From Vicinamibacteria bacterium (GTDB taxonomy: Bacteria; Acidobacteriota; Vicinamibacteria; Vicinamibacterales; UBA8438), in NCBI GenBank assembly GCA_022820825.1, contig JAJEEU010000022.1:1-48284 (forward strand): a stretch of DNA of 48,284 bases, given 5' to 3'. The notes below the pieces were generated by a model that saw nothing but the letters and a program-made list of their open reading frames with translations, was not told where the DNA came from and made no database searches. Position 1 is the stretch's first letter; each line of letters begins with the position of its first letter. Positions 18,379-26,763 of the stretch are shown piece after piece. Position numbers and translations under genes: made by a program.

Positions 18379-18409
18379 GAGGCTGTTTGGAACAACGAGC
18401 GCGCCGCGC

Positions 18410-19789
18410 CTAGTTGTCGTCGTTCTGTGTCGGCGCGCCGGCCGTGGCGACGCGGGCGGCCACCTCTTCCTCGTACTCCTCGTCCGTGAGCCAGACGACG
18501 CGGGAGTTGAGGAAGAACATGTCGTCGATGGAGCGGCTGCCCCAGCCCTTCCAGTTGCGCGGGTCGATGACGCGGGGATTCGCGGCGGTGTTGTCGTACC
18601 ACGCCGTCACCTTGAGGATGGTGCCGCGCGGCAGGAGGGGCACGACATCGTCCTCGTAGTAGTAGACCTTCACCCAGTTGTGGTTGTACCCGGCGCAGTT
18701 GATGGTTTCCTGGTAGCCGCTCGGATGCAGCGCCTCCACGCACATGCGGCGGCCGCTGGAGTGCAGGTGCGGCTCGAAGCTCAGCACCATGCCGGCCCGC
18801 GTCATGGGATAGAGCGCCGAGATGACGGTCTCCTTGTTGCCCGGGATGTCCAGGTCGTAGGTGAGCGAGTCGAACATCGTGTTGTTGGTGTACTTCGGCA
18901 CGAACCCCTCGGTGTGCAGCTTGAACGCCACGTCGATGGTGAACGTCGCCTCGGTGCCGATGGAGTGCGTGTGCAGGTCGAAGTTGAGCGCGGAGCCGGC
19001 GGCCAGCTTGACGCCGAGCGAGTCGGGATAGATGGTCGCGTTCTGGCCCAGCTCCCAGACCACGAAGAAGTTCTCGCCGCGCTGCCCGGGTTGCGGTTCG
19101 CCGTCCGCGGCGCCGGCGGTGGCGCCGACCACGGCATGGTGCACGACGAAGTAGTTCAGGTCGCCCGACTTGCGCTCGACGTCGGCTGCCTGGTGCCGGA
19201 TCTCGCGGAACTCCACGGCCTTGACGTAGCGGTCCGCGGTCAGCCCGGTGGGTGACGGACCGATGCGGCCGTAGTAGTCCGGGGCCGTCGCCGGCAGCGT
19301 CATGGACGGCGAGGAGACGATCAGGTCGGGCTCGCCGATGGTCCAGCCGCCGCCGGCCAACTCGTACTTCGGCATCTCGGTCGGATCGCCCCGCGGCGCG
19401 CCGCCGTCGACCCAGGCGCCGATGCGGACCACCTCATCGGGCGTCAGGGATATGTCGTCCTTGAACTTCTGGATGCCGACGTTCTTCTCGATGAACCAGG
19501 GCGGCATCCGCTCCGGATCGTCGTCGGGGCGCGACGTCTTGTCCCTGATGGCGCGGGCCCATGGGCGGACGTCGTCGTAAGTGATCAGCGACATCGGCGC
19601 GATCGAATCCGGCCGGTGGCACCGGACGCACGAGCGCTGCAGGATGGGTGCGATGTCGCGGGTGAAGGTCACCTCCTGCGCCCGGACCGGCGCAGGCCCG
19701 GCGACGATACTCACGCCCGCCGCAAGCAGCAGCAGCCCGACGACCATCCGCCGCGCCGCCGATCCACCGCGATCTGCACGTGTAGCCAT
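18410..19789 (-). CDS. Cytochrome c / copper type II monooxygenase-like fusion
   Basis: The 459-aa exported protein has a signal peptide (about 14-37) and a c-type haem site CVRCH at 54-58, followed by a domain resembling the copper type II, ascorbate-dependent monooxygenases (PHM/DBM fold). Candidate copper ligands are HH (217-218), HTH (273-275) and HLH (341-343) with Met349, followed by the family-like NHNWVKVYYY and PRGTILKVTAWYDN. A haem beside a copper site suggests electrons come from cytochromes instead of ascorbate. ATG 19789 is preferred because GCGGAG lies 8 nt upstream; a GTG three codons earlier is possible. The gene sits just downstream (25 bp) of member 3 of the unnamed secreted family. 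Substrate unknown. Confidence 0.85.
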   Translation of the reverse strand: MATRADRGGSAARRMVVGLLLLAAGVSIVAGPAPVRAQEVTFTRDIAPILQRSCVRCHRPDSIAPMSLITYDDVRPWARAIRDKTSRPDDDPERMPPWFIEKNVGIQKFKDDISLTPDEVVRIGAWVDGGAPRGDPTEMPKYELAGGGWTIGEPDLIVSSPSMTLPATAPDYYGRIGPSPTGLTADRYVKAVEFREIRHQAADVERKSGDLNYFVVHHAVVGATAGAADGEPQPGQRGENFFVVWELGQNATIYPDSLGVKLAAGSALNFDLHTHSIGTEATFTIDVAFKLHTEGFVPKYTNNTMFDSLTYDLDIPGNKETVISALYPMTRAGMVLSFEPHLHSSGRRMCVEALHPSGYQETINCAGYNHNWVKVYYYEDDVVPLLPRGTILKVTAWYDNTAANPRVIDPRNWKGWGSRSIDDMFFLNSRVVWLTDEEYEEEVAARVATAGAPTQNDDN

Positions 19790-19814
19790 GTCATGCACTC
19801 CGCGAGATTGACGT

Positions 19815-20828
19815 TCAGCGCGCGGCTTCCGCGGCCCTGCGCTCCTGCGCGCGGGCGCCGCTCAGGATGTTGCGCACCGCCTGCTGGCCCTCCTGGCAGG
19901 CGTACTCCAGGATTTCGGTCGGCGCGCCTTCCGTGCTCATCGGAATCACGACCGTCCAGTCGCTGGTGAACGTCCTTGGGTCCTGGATGGTCACCTGGTA
20001 CTCGATGGTCGTCGGGTCGACGCGCGTGAAGCGCTCGACCACCCGCAGGTCGCGGCTGTGCTGGAACTGCGACGGGGTGCCGCGCGTCGGATGGATGATG
20101 GTCTTGTCGGTGTAGTTGCCCACCTCGACGACGAGCGTGTCGCCGTCCCAGTAGCCGCGCGAGTCGCCCATCCACTGGCGCATGCTGCCGGGCAGCGGCG
20201 GCCGGTCGTCCACCGGGATGATGCGGGCGTCGTGAATCATCTCGTAGACGATCACGACGTATCCCGGGACCTGGAGGATCTGGTAGTTGTTGTTGTAGAA
20301 GGTCGGGAACATCGACCCCGGGATGCCGAGCGTGATGCAGCGGTCCCACGCGCTCAGGTCCTCCCACGTGTCGTACGACAGCTCCAGGCGGTCGCGGTTG
20401 ACCGTGCCGATCACGCGCCGGCCCTGCGCCTCCGCGGTCAGCGCCGGAACCTGGCCGTCGGGCGGATCCACCACGTGCGACGTGCGGTTCGACGTCTTCC
20501 CGTGATGCTCGTACCAGTGGTCGGGACCGGCCGTGGAGCCTTCGTTGTCGAAGGTCTCCGACGCAACCTCGCGCTCGCGGCCGAGCGCGTCGGCCTGCGC
20601 CGCCGCGAACTCCTCGTCGGTCAGGAACTGGCGCTCGCCGAATTCCTCGGGACGCTCGAAGGGGGTGGTGGTGGTGTTCGTCCAGATGCCCTGCAGATCG
20701 GGATCGCCCCACGGGGTGCGGGGCGCCGCGTAGCCGTCCGGCGTCCCCTGCCCCGCGGCCGGTTGCGCCGCGGCCAGGCAGGCCACGACGGCGAGGATTA
20801 CCAACGACGGACCACATCGACAACCCAT
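19815..20828 (-). CDS. Uncharacterised secreted protein, WGDPDLQGIW-like family (member 3)
   Basis: The 337-aa protein has a signal peptide (about 7-26) and the complete set of family landmarks: TPWGDPDLQGIW (38-49), ERPEEFGERQFLTDEEFAAA, a conserved Cys in AWDRCITLG, NNNYQILQVPGYVVIVYE, GDSRGYWDGDTLVV, TSDWTVVIPM and ACQEGQQ (the His of ACHEGN is Gln here). ATG 20828 follows GGGAGG by about 5 nt. It is divergent from member 4, with 140 bases between the start codons, and is followed on its own strand by the cytochrome/copper protein. Such back-to-back paralogues suggest local duplication. No known function. Confidence 0.85.
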   Translation of the reverse strand: MGCRCGPSLVILAVVACLAAAQPAAGQGTPDGYAAPRTPWGDPDLQGIWTNTTTTPFERPEEFGERQFLTDEEFAAAQADALGREREVASETFDNEGSTAGPDHWYEHHGKTSNRTSHVVDPPDGQVPALTAEAQGRRVIGTVNRDRLELSYDTWEDLSAWDRCITLGIPGSMFPTFYNNNYQILQVPGYVVIVYEMIHDARIIPVDDRPPLPGSMRQWMGDSRGYWDGDTLVVEVGNYTDKTIIHPTRGTPSQFQHSRDLRVVERFTRVDPTTIEYQVTIQDPRTFTSDWTVVIPMSTEGAPTEILEYACQEGQQAVRNILSGARAQERRAAEAAR

Positions 20829-20885
20829 GTGAGCCTCCCGCGTTGAGCCAGCCGCCAGTCGCTAGGCATGATACTACCGGAGGTA

Positions 20886-20915
20886 TTGCGAAGGGCAGTC
20901 CATCCCGCGTATTCT
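20886..20915 (+). promoter_or_regulatory. Weak promoter candidate for secreted family member 4
   Basis: TTGCGA (20886-20891), 18 bases, then TATTCT (20910-20915) would start transcription near 20922, about 47 bases before the member 4 ATG. Both hexamers deviate from consensus, so this is a weak call within the 140-base divergent region. Confidence 0.25.
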
Positions 20916-20968
20916 GCACGGATAGACTCATACCGCCACGGACCGGGTGGCAAGAAGGAGAGTTTCAG

Positions 20969-21952
20969 ATGAGGATTCAGCGAGTCTCTGTCATGCGGGT
21001 TCTCGCCATTCTGTTTGCGCTGGGGCTGCTGGCGCCGGCCGGCGCCGGCGCGCAGTCGTCGGAGGTGCCGCGCCTGCCGGACGGCAAGCCGGATCTCCAG
21101 GGCGTCTGGGACTTCAGCTCCGTGACGCCGCTGCAGCGGCCCGAGGAGCTGGGCGACCAGGAATTCCTGACCGATGACGACGCGGCCGCGCTCGAAGCAA
21201 GGGCGGCGAACCGCGTCGACACCGCACCGCCCGCGGGCAACCCGGGCAGCTACAACCGCTTCTGGTTCGACGACGGCACGACGGTGACGGGCACCGGGCG
21301 CACGTCGCTGATCGTCGACCCGCCCAACGGCCGGCTGCCGTCCTACACGGACCTGGGCCGGGCGCGCATGCAGGCCCGCGCGGAAGCGCGCGAGCGGAAC
21401 GCCGGACCCGAGGATCGCGACGTGGACGAGCGCTGCATCCTGGGGTTCAACTCCGGGCCGCCGATGCTGCCGGGGGCGTACAACAACTTCATGCAGTTGT
21501 TCCAGGGCGACGGTTACGTGGCCATCCTCAACGAGATGGTCAACGACGTGCGGATGGTCCCCACGGACGGCCGTCCCGCGCTGGCCTCGGACATCCAGCA
21601 GTGGCGCGGGGACTCGCGCGGCCGCTGGGAAGGCGACAAGCTGGTGGTCGAGACCCGCAACTTCAAGGACATCGGCACCGCGCACCCGGCGCCCAACATG
21701 GAGCTGCTCGAGGCGCTGGGCCCGGACATGCACCTGGTCGAGAAGTTCTCGCGCCTCGACGCCGACACGCTGCTCTACGAGTTCACGGTCACGGATCTGA
21801 CGGGATTCAACGAACCGTGGAGCGTCGAGTTGACGATGGCGCGGTCCGAGAACCGGGTCTACGAGTACGCCTGCCACGAGGGGAACTACGGGCTGTACAA
21901 CATCCTGGCCGGCTACCGCGCCGCGGAAGCCGAGGAAGCCGGCTCGCGGTAG
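20969..21952 (+). CDS. Uncharacterised secreted protein, WGDPDLQGIW-like family (member 4)
   Basis: The 327-aa protein starts at ATG 20969 with AAGGAG 8 nt upstream; the frame is open further 5' but has no better start. The signal peptide is about 9-29 (ending AGAQ). Family landmarks are KPDLQGVW (40-47), QRPEELGDQEFLTDDDAAAL, a Cys in ERCILGFNSGPP, AYNNFMQLFQGDGYVAILNE, GDSRGRWEGDKLVV, NEPWSVEL and ACHEGNYG. It is closest in layout to member 1 (same N-terminal and C-terminal blocks). It ends 15 bases before the convergent sulfurtransferase gene, which marks the border between the exported redox block and the core-metabolism block. Confidence 0.85.
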   Translation: MRIQRVSVMRVLAILFALGLLAPAGAGAQSSEVPRLPDGKPDLQGVWDFSSVTPLQRPEELGDQEFLTDDDAAALEARAANRVDTAPPAGNPGSYNRFWFDDGTTVTGTGRTSLIVDPPNGRLPSYTDLGRARMQARAEARERNAGPEDRDVDERCILGFNSGPPMLPGAYNNFMQLFQGDGYVAILNEMVNDVRMVPTDGRPALASDIQQWRGDSRGRWEGDKLVVETRNFKDIGTAHPAPNMELLEALGPDMHLVEKFSRLDADTLLYEFTVTDLTGFNEPWSVELTMARSENRVYEYACHEGNYGLYNILAGYRAAEAEEAGSR

Positions 21953-21967
21953 ACCGCGAGACGGAAT

Positions 21968-22846
21968 CTACGGGGCGCCGGGAGTTTCGATCGGCAGGTC
22001 CTCCCGGTCCCCCCACTCCTTCCACGACCCGAGATAGTTGCGCACGCGCGGATAGCCGAGCAGCCGCAACGCCAGGTAGCCGTGCGCGGCCCGGTAGCCG
22101 CCCTGGCAGTACGACACGACCTCCCTGTCCGGCGTGACGCCGGCCGTCTCATACATCTCCCGCAGCTCGGATGCGGGCTTGAACGCGCCGTCGTCGCCCA
22201 GGTTGCGCGTCCACTCGATGTGGACCGCGCCGGGAATCGCGCCGCCGCGTCTGGCGCGGACGTTGGCGCCGCAGTACTCGCCGTCGCTGCGGGTGTCGAG
22301 GATCGCCGTGGAGTCCTGACCCAAGCGGTCCCGCACGTCGCGCCACGTGGCCAGGCAGGCCGCCTTGCGGCCGGGCGTCCAGCGGCCGGGCGCCGGCGGC
22401 GCGGCCTCGGTCGTGACGGGGTGGCCGGCGCGCTCCCACGCACCGAACCCGCCGTCGAGCAGTCGGGCGTCGGGGTGGCCGAACAGCTCCAGGAACCAGA
22501 AGGCGCGCGCCGCCCGGATGCCGGAGCGCTCGTCGTACACCACGGCCGGCCGGCCGGCATCCACGCCGCGCGCGGCCAGCAGGTGGGCGATGATCCAGAG
22601 GAAGGCCTCGAGCGGCGCCGGGTCGGTGTCGATCAGGCTGACGCCGAACAGGTCGAGATGCGCCGCGCCCGGTATGTGGCCCGCCGCGAACGCTTCGGCC
22701 GGGCGCAGATCGATCAGCGCCGGGCGCGACTCCGCGGGTTCCGATCCGCCGTCCGCCGGCCCACCGGCCGCCGGTTCCAGCCGGTCGGCCAGCTCCTGCG
22801 GGGCGATCAGCAACTCGGGCCGGGCGTACCCTTTCGGGTTGTCCAT
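21968..22846 (-). CDS. Tandem-rhodanese sulfurtransferase (thiosulfate/mercaptopyruvate type)
   Basis: The 292-aa protein carries two rhodanese domains, the usual layout for thiosulfate or 3-mercaptopyruvate sulfurtransferases. The N-terminal, non-catalytic domain includes LIDLRPAEAFAAGHIPGAAH (44-63). The C-terminal domain includes ILDTRSDGEYCG (182-193) and the active-site loop SYCQGGYRA with Cys247. The loop CQGGYR differs from the CRKGVT of thiosulfate and CGSGVT of mercaptopyruvate enzymes, so the sulfur donor cannot be assigned. ATG 22846 has AGGGA about 9 nt upstream. The thioesterase gene lies 20 bp upstream on the same strand. Likely cytoplasmic, since no signal is seen. Confidence 0.88.
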   Translation of the reverse strand: MDNPKGYARPELLIAPQELADRLEPAAGGPADGGSEPAESRPALIDLRPAEAFAAGHIPGAAHLDLFGVSLIDTDPAPLEAFLWIIAHLLAARGVDAGRPAVVYDERSGIRAARAFWFLELFGHPDARLLDGGFGAWERAGHPVTTEAAPPAPGRWTPGRKAACLATWRDVRDRLGQDSTAILDTRSDGEYCGANVRARRGGAIPGAVHIEWTRNLGDDGAFKPASELREMYETAGVTPDREVVSYCQGGYRAAHGYLALRLLGYPRVRNYLGSWKEWGDREDLPIETPGAP

Positions 22847-22866
22847 GCGTGCATCCCTGCGGGCTG

Positions 22867-23301
22867 TCACGCGCTGATGGACGAGCCGGTCACCAGCGCT
22901 TCCAGCTTCTCGCGGAACGTGTCGGGGATGGGCGCCGTGCGCTGCGCGGCGTAGTCGAATACCACCTGCACCGAGCGGCTGCTCGCCGCTACCGTGCCGT
23001 CCTGCACGCGGCGCGCTTCCATCCGGTACACGAAGCTGCTGCGCCCGATGGTCTCCACCCCGACGTGCACGTCGATCTGGTCGCCGAACACCAGTTGCGC
23101 CTTGTAGTCGCACGACGTGTGCGCCAGGATGAGACCGAGACCGACGTCCTCCAGCACGCGGCGCAGGCCGAGCGTCTCCCCCATCACGAGCCGCGCCTGC
23201 TCGAAGTATGTGAAGTAGACGGCGTTGTTGACGTGGCGCAGCGCGTCGCAGTCGCGAAAACGGACCTCGATGCGGTGCTTGAAGGCGAACGCGGCAGACA
23301 T
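22867..23301 (-). CDS. Hotdog-fold acyl-CoA thioesterase (4-hydroxybenzoyl-CoA thioesterase-like)
   Basis: At 144 aa this is a single hotdog domain. The signature FRDCDALRHVNNAVYFTYFE (15-34) includes the acidic residue (D17/D19) and the His-Val-Asn-Asn element used by YbgC/4HBT-type thioesterases to hydrolyse acyl-CoA. Later segments FVYRMEARRV and AASSRSVQVVFD fit the central sheet. The start ATG 23301 lacks a Shine-Dalgarno. Instead TAGTAT on the minus strand (23317-23312) ends 10 nt before it, so the mRNA may be nearly leaderless. It is divergent from thyX with a 20-bp gap and precedes the rhodanese gene. Substrate chain unknown. Confidence 0.85.
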   Translation of the reverse strand: MSAAFAFKHRIEVRFRDCDALRHVNNAVYFTYFEQARLVMGETLGLRRVLEDVGLGLILAHTSCDYKAQLVFGDQIDVHVGVETIGRSSFVYRMEARRVQDGTVAASSRSVQVVFDYAAQRTAPIPDTFREKLEALVTGSSISA

Positions 23302-23310
23302 TGGACCACA

Positions 23311-23317
23311 TATACTA
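23311..23317. promoter_or_regulatory. Overlapping divergent -10 elements (thioesterase / thyX)
   Basis: The 20-bp gap contains TATACT on the plus strand (23311-23316), five bases before the thyX GTG. TAGTAT lies on the minus strand (23317-23312), ten bases before the thioesterase ATG. Neither gene has a Shine-Dalgarno and no -35 is clear. The layout fits -10-driven, leaderless divergent transcription. Confidence 0.45.
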
Positions 23318-23321
23318 GCGC

Positions 23322-24983
23322 GTGCCCTCCACCCTTGCCGCGGCCGAGCCGTTCACGCCCGAGGAGGCACGGGCGCTCGACCCGTACTTCGGCAACACCG
23401 ACAGCCCGGTGTTCGTCCTGACCAACCTGCCGGAGGCGGTCAAGGGCGCCCTGTTCGCCCGCTACTCGCGCTCCGCCAAGTCGGCGCGGCGGCTGTTCCT
23501 CGACGAGTTCCTCGGCGACGTCGCGCCGGCAGGCGCGCCATCCGGCGCCGGACCGGGCGGCGAGCGCGCCGAGCGGCTGTACACGAAGGTGTTCAACGAG
23601 TACGGCGACGACTCGGTGGCGCAGCTCGGCGGCGCGCACATCGCCTGCGAGGGCGTCTCGAACGTCCTGACGAAGGTGCTCGAACGCGGCCGGCTGATGT
23701 CGTACCTGGAGCAGTCGACCCGCTACGTGCCGTACACCCAGCGCCCCGGCGGCAAGTGGAAGTACGTCGTGCCGGGCGAGATCGAAGATCCCGACGACCG
23801 CTCACACTACGTTGCCACGCTGGATCGGGCGTTCGAGACGTACGCGCGCTGGATCGAGCCGCTGCAGGCCCACTTCCGCGTCCGGTACCCGCGCGCGCCG
23901 GGCGATTCCGAGGGCGTGCACCGCGCGGCCATCCGCGCCAAGGCTCTCGACACGCTGCGCGGCCTGCTGCCGGCCGCCACCCGCTCCAACGTGGGGATCT
24001 ACGGTTCCGGCCAGGCGTTCGAGGCGCTGCTGCTCCGCATGCGGGCGCACCCGCTGGCGGAGAGCCGGGAGGTGGCGGACCTGATGCTCCCCGAGCTCCG
24101 GAAGATCATTCCGGCGTTCGTGCAGCGCGTCGATCGTGAAGACAGGGGCGTCGCCTGGAGCCGCTACCTGGAGGAACGCAATCGCCGGGGCCGCGCCGTG
24201 GCCGCTGGCACGGACCCGGACACCGAGTGGCGGCGCTATCTGGATCAGCCCGCAGCCGACGCGGAGGTCGCGCTCACGGAGTTCGATCCAGACGGCGAAG
24301 CCCGCGTCGTGGCCGCGTTGCTCTACGCCGGCTCCGGGCTGCCGCACGCGCGGTTGCTGGCCACCGCGCGGGCGATGCCGGCGGAGGAGCGGGTGAGAAT
24401 CATCCGCACTGGCGTCGGCTCGCGCGCGAACCGCCGCCAGCGGCCCGGCCGCGCGTTCGAGCAGACCGCCTACACCTTCGACGTGCTCTCGGACTACGGG
24501 GCGTTCCGCGACCTGCAGCGCCACCGCATGCTGACGATCGAATGGCAGGACCTGACGGCGCGGCACGGCTGCGCGCCCCCCGACCCGGCCATCGACGAGG
24601 CCGGCGCCCGGTCCGATTGGGAGCGGGTGCTGGAGGAATCGGCCGCGCTCTGCGAGCGGCTGTCGCGGCGCTATTCCGAGCTCGTGGCCCAGTACGCCGT
24701 CGCGATGGCGTACCGCATCCGTTTCCAGATGCGCATGAACGCGCGCGAGGCGATGCACGTCATCGAGCTGCGCACCTCGCCGCAAGGTCATCCGGCCTAC
24801 CGGCGCGTCTGCCGCCGGATGCACGAATTGATCGCGCAGCAGGCCGGCCACACGGCCATCGCGGACGCCATGCGCTTCATCGGGCGCGACGACGTCGACC
24901 TGGAGCGGCTCGCCGCGGAGAAGGCCAGCGAGCGCAAGCGCCTGGCGCAGTCTCCGGCTGCCGCCCCGGGAGCGGACGGGTGA
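23322..24983 (+). CDS. thyX: Double-length FAD-dependent thymidylate synthase (ThyX-like)
   Basis: This 553-aa protein contains two ThyX-like halves; canonical ThyX makes dTMP from dUMP with methylene-folate and FADH2 and is about 230 aa. The first half keeps the dUMP-site part EQSTRY (130-135), but the RHR that should precede it reads RGR (122-124). The second half has RHR (400-402), but the following Ser/Glu set is replaced (MLTIEWQDLTAR). NAREAMHVIELR (473-484) matches the ThyX C-terminal segment. The two halves may therefore build one composite site. The start is GTG 23322, without a ribosome site, five bases after TATACT. It overlaps the Nudix gene by GTGA at the 3' end. Confidence 0.85.
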   Translation: MPSTLAAAEPFTPEEARALDPYFGNTDSPVFVLTNLPEAVKGALFARYSRSAKSARRLFLDEFLGDVAPAGAPSGAGPGGERAERLYTKVFNEYGDDSVAQLGGAHIACEGVSNVLTKVLERGRLMSYLEQSTRYVPYTQRPGGKWKYVVPGEIEDPDDRSHYVATLDRAFETYARWIEPLQAHFRVRYPRAPGDSEGVHRAAIRAKALDTLRGLLPAATRSNVGIYGSGQAFEALLLRMRAHPLAESREVADLMLPELRKIIPAFVQRVDREDRGVAWSRYLEERNRRGRAVAAGTDPDTEWRRYLDQPAADAEVALTEFDPDGEARVVAALLYAGSGLPHARLLATARAMPAEERVRIIRTGVGSRANRRQRPGRAFEQTAYTFDVLSDYGAFRDLQRHRMLTIEWQDLTARHGCAPPDPAIDEAGARSDWERVLEESAALCERLSRRYSELVAQYAVAMAYRIRFQMRMNAREAMHVIELRTSPQGHPAYRRVCRRMHELIAQQAGHTAIADAMRFIGRDDVDLERLAAEKASERKRLAQSPAAAPGADG

Positions 24984-25531
24984 CGTCCCATGTCCACGAG
25001 GCCGGCTACCGGTTCTGCCCGCAGTGCGGCGGGCGCCTCGCGCCGCAGGTGGTCAAGCAGGGCGAAGCGCCGCGGCCCGTGTGCGGCGCCTGCGGGCATA
25101 TCGTCTACGTCGACCCGAAGGTGGCGGTCGGCACGATCATCCGCAACGGCGCCGGCGAGATCGCCCTGGTGCGCCGTTCCATCGAGCCGGGGTACGGCAA
25201 GTGGGTGTTCCCGGGCGGCTTCGTCGACCGCGGCGAGGAGCTGCACGCGGCCGCCCTGCGCGAGGCGCTGGAGGAATCCAACCTGCGCATCCGCATCGAC
25301 GGCCTCCTCGACCTGTATTCCTACCCCGGGCAGACGACGATCATCATCGTCTACGCCGCTACGGCCGTCGGCGGCGCGCTGCGCGCCGACGACGAGTCGC
25401 TGGAGGCGGCGTGGTTCGGCGCAGACAACCTGCCCTGGCCGGAGCTGGCCTTCCGCAGCACGAGCGACGCCCTGCGCGACTACCTCGAAGCGTCGGGCGG
25501 GGGCTGCCCGGCCTCATCCCCAACCGCATGA
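24980..25531 (+). CDS. Zinc-ribbon Nudix hydrolase
   Basis: The 183-aa protein starts at GTG 24980, overlapping the thyX stop by 4 bp, with GGAG about 8 nt upstream. An N-terminal zinc ribbon has CPQC (13-16) and CGAC (35-38). The Nudix box spans 80-102 (GFVDRGEELHAAALREALEE then SNL), with the metal-binding REALEE intact; the usual Gly after EEx is Asn. Such enzymes hydrolyse nucleoside diphosphate derivatives. Zinc ribbon plus Nudix recalls NudC-type NADH pyrophosphatases, but the SQPWPFPxS selectivity motif of NudC is not seen. Coupling to thyX suggests nucleotide-pool housekeeping. Its last 52 bases overlap the 3' end of thiI on the other strand. Confidence 0.88.
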   Translation: MTSHVHEAGYRFCPQCGGRLAPQVVKQGEAPRPVCGACGHIVYVDPKVAVGTIIRNGAGEIALVRRSIEPGYGKWVFPGGFVDRGEELHAAALREALEESNLRIRIDGLLDLYSYPGQTTIIIVYAATAVGGALRADDESLEAAWFGADNLPWPELAFRSTSDALRDYLEASGGGCPASSPTA

Positions 25532-26724
25532 CGCTCGCCCGCGGCCGGCGCGTTCGGCCGCGGCGGGAAGCTGAATTCCTCGCGCTCGACGGCGGCGACG
25601 GCCCCGTCCACCAGCTCCTGCAGCGGCAGCGCCTGCTCGGCTGCCTCCACGTCGCGGCGCGACGCCCGCGTCGCCGGATGCCTCGGAGTGAAGAGCTGGC
25701 AGCAGTCCTGGTCGGGGATGATCGAGATGGGATAGGTGCCGATGGCCTGGGCTTCGCCGGAGATCTCGTCCTTGTCCGAGCCGACCAGCGGCCGCAGTAC
25801 CGGCAGGCCCGACACTGCCGCGTCGATAACCGCCAGGTTCTCCAGCGTCTGCGACGCCACCTGACCCACCGACTCGCCCGTCACCAGCGCGGCCGCGCGT
25901 ATGCGCCGCGCGAGCCGCTCGGCGATGCGCACCATCAGCCGGCGGTACAGCACGACCCGCAGCGGCGGCGGCGCCGACAGCATGACCTGGCGCTGGATGT
26001 CGCCGAACGCCACCTGGTAGAGGCGCGACGTGAGCTGGTACGCCGTAAGGTGGCGGGCCAGCTCGCGCACCTTGTCCCTGGAAGCGTGCGACAGGATCGG
26101 ATAGCTGTGGAAGTGCAGGAAGCGGACACGGCAGCCGCGCTTCATCAGGCGGTAGGCGGCCACGGGCGAGTCGATGCCGCCCGACAGCAGGCACAGCACC
26201 GGCCCGCTCACGCCTGACGGCAGACCGCCGGGACCGGGATGCCGGTCGAGCGAATAGAACGCCTCGCGCGCCAGGATCTCGATGCGGACCACCAGCTCCG
26301 GGTTTCCGAGGTCGACCCGCCAGTCCCGCGCCGCCTTGATCCGCCCTCCCACCTCACGCTCGATTTCGGGAGACGTGAGTGCGTACGTCTTGTCGGCGCG
26401 GCGGGCGGTCACCCGGAAGCTGCGCGGCTCGCGGCCGTTCAGATCGGCGATGACGGCGTTTGCCAGCTCGTCGATATTCCGGCCGACGCGCCGCGCCCGG
26501 GCGAAGTTGGCGACGCCGAACACCCGGCCCAGGCGCTCGCGGACGGTATCCCACGCGGCGTGCGGACCGGGGGTCACCTCGATGCGGCCCATGATGGCCC
26601 GCACGCGGGCGCCTTCGAGGTCGCCCAGCGCGGCGCGCAGGTTCGCCACGAGCCGCTCGACGAACCAGGGGCGGTTCTTCCCCTTCAGGGCGATCTCCTG
26701 ATAGTGGACGATGACCGAATCCAT
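25480..26724 (-). CDS. thiI: tRNA 4-thiouridine / thiazole synthesis sulfurtransferase ThiI, rhodanese-less form
   Basis: ThiI adenylates U8 of tRNA and transfers sulfur to make 4-thiouridine, and donates sulfur for the thiamine thiazole. The 414-aa protein has the N-terminal ferredoxin-like and THUMP domains (about 1-165; SFRVTARRADKTYALTS) and the PP-loop SGGIDSP (181-187). GESVGQVASQTLENL (283-297) and a CC pair at 341-342 match the position of the conserved Cys of other ThiI proteins. The C-terminal rhodanese domain of E. coli ThiI is absent, as in Bacillus-type proteins. The tail from about 385 is Pro/Gly-rich. The start ATG 26724 has no clear ribosome site; ATG 26742 is an alternative. 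The tandem rhodanese nearby could supply sulfur, but this is speculation. Confidence 0.92.
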   Translation of the reverse strand: MDSVIVHYQEIALKGKNRPWFVERLVANLRAALGDLEGARVRAIMGRIEVTPGPHAAWDTVRERLGRVFGVANFARARRVGRNIDELANAVIADLNGREPRSFRVTARRADKTYALTSPEIEREVGGRIKAARDWRVDLGNPELVVRIEILAREAFYSLDRHPGPGGLPSGVSGPVLCLLSGGIDSPVAAYRLMKRGCRVRFLHFHSYPILSHASRDKVRELARHLTAYQLTSRLYQVAFGDIQRQVMLSAPPPLRVVLYRRLMVRIAERLARRIRAAALVTGESVGQVASQTLENLAVIDAAVSGLPVLRPLVGSDKDEISGEAQAIGTYPISIIPDQDCCQLFTPRHPATRASRRDVEAAEQALPLQELVDGAVAAVEREEFSFPPRPNAPAAGERHAVGDEAGQPPPDASR

Positions 26725-26763
26725 GTGCCGCTTTGATAGCATAGTCCGCGTCAATACCCCCGC

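Noticed and set aside
24227..24979. Open frame upstream of the Nudix zinc ribbon, inside thyX
   Set aside because: It is the +1 shadow of thyX. GTG 24980 with GGAG upstream and the zinc ribbon right after it mark the real start.
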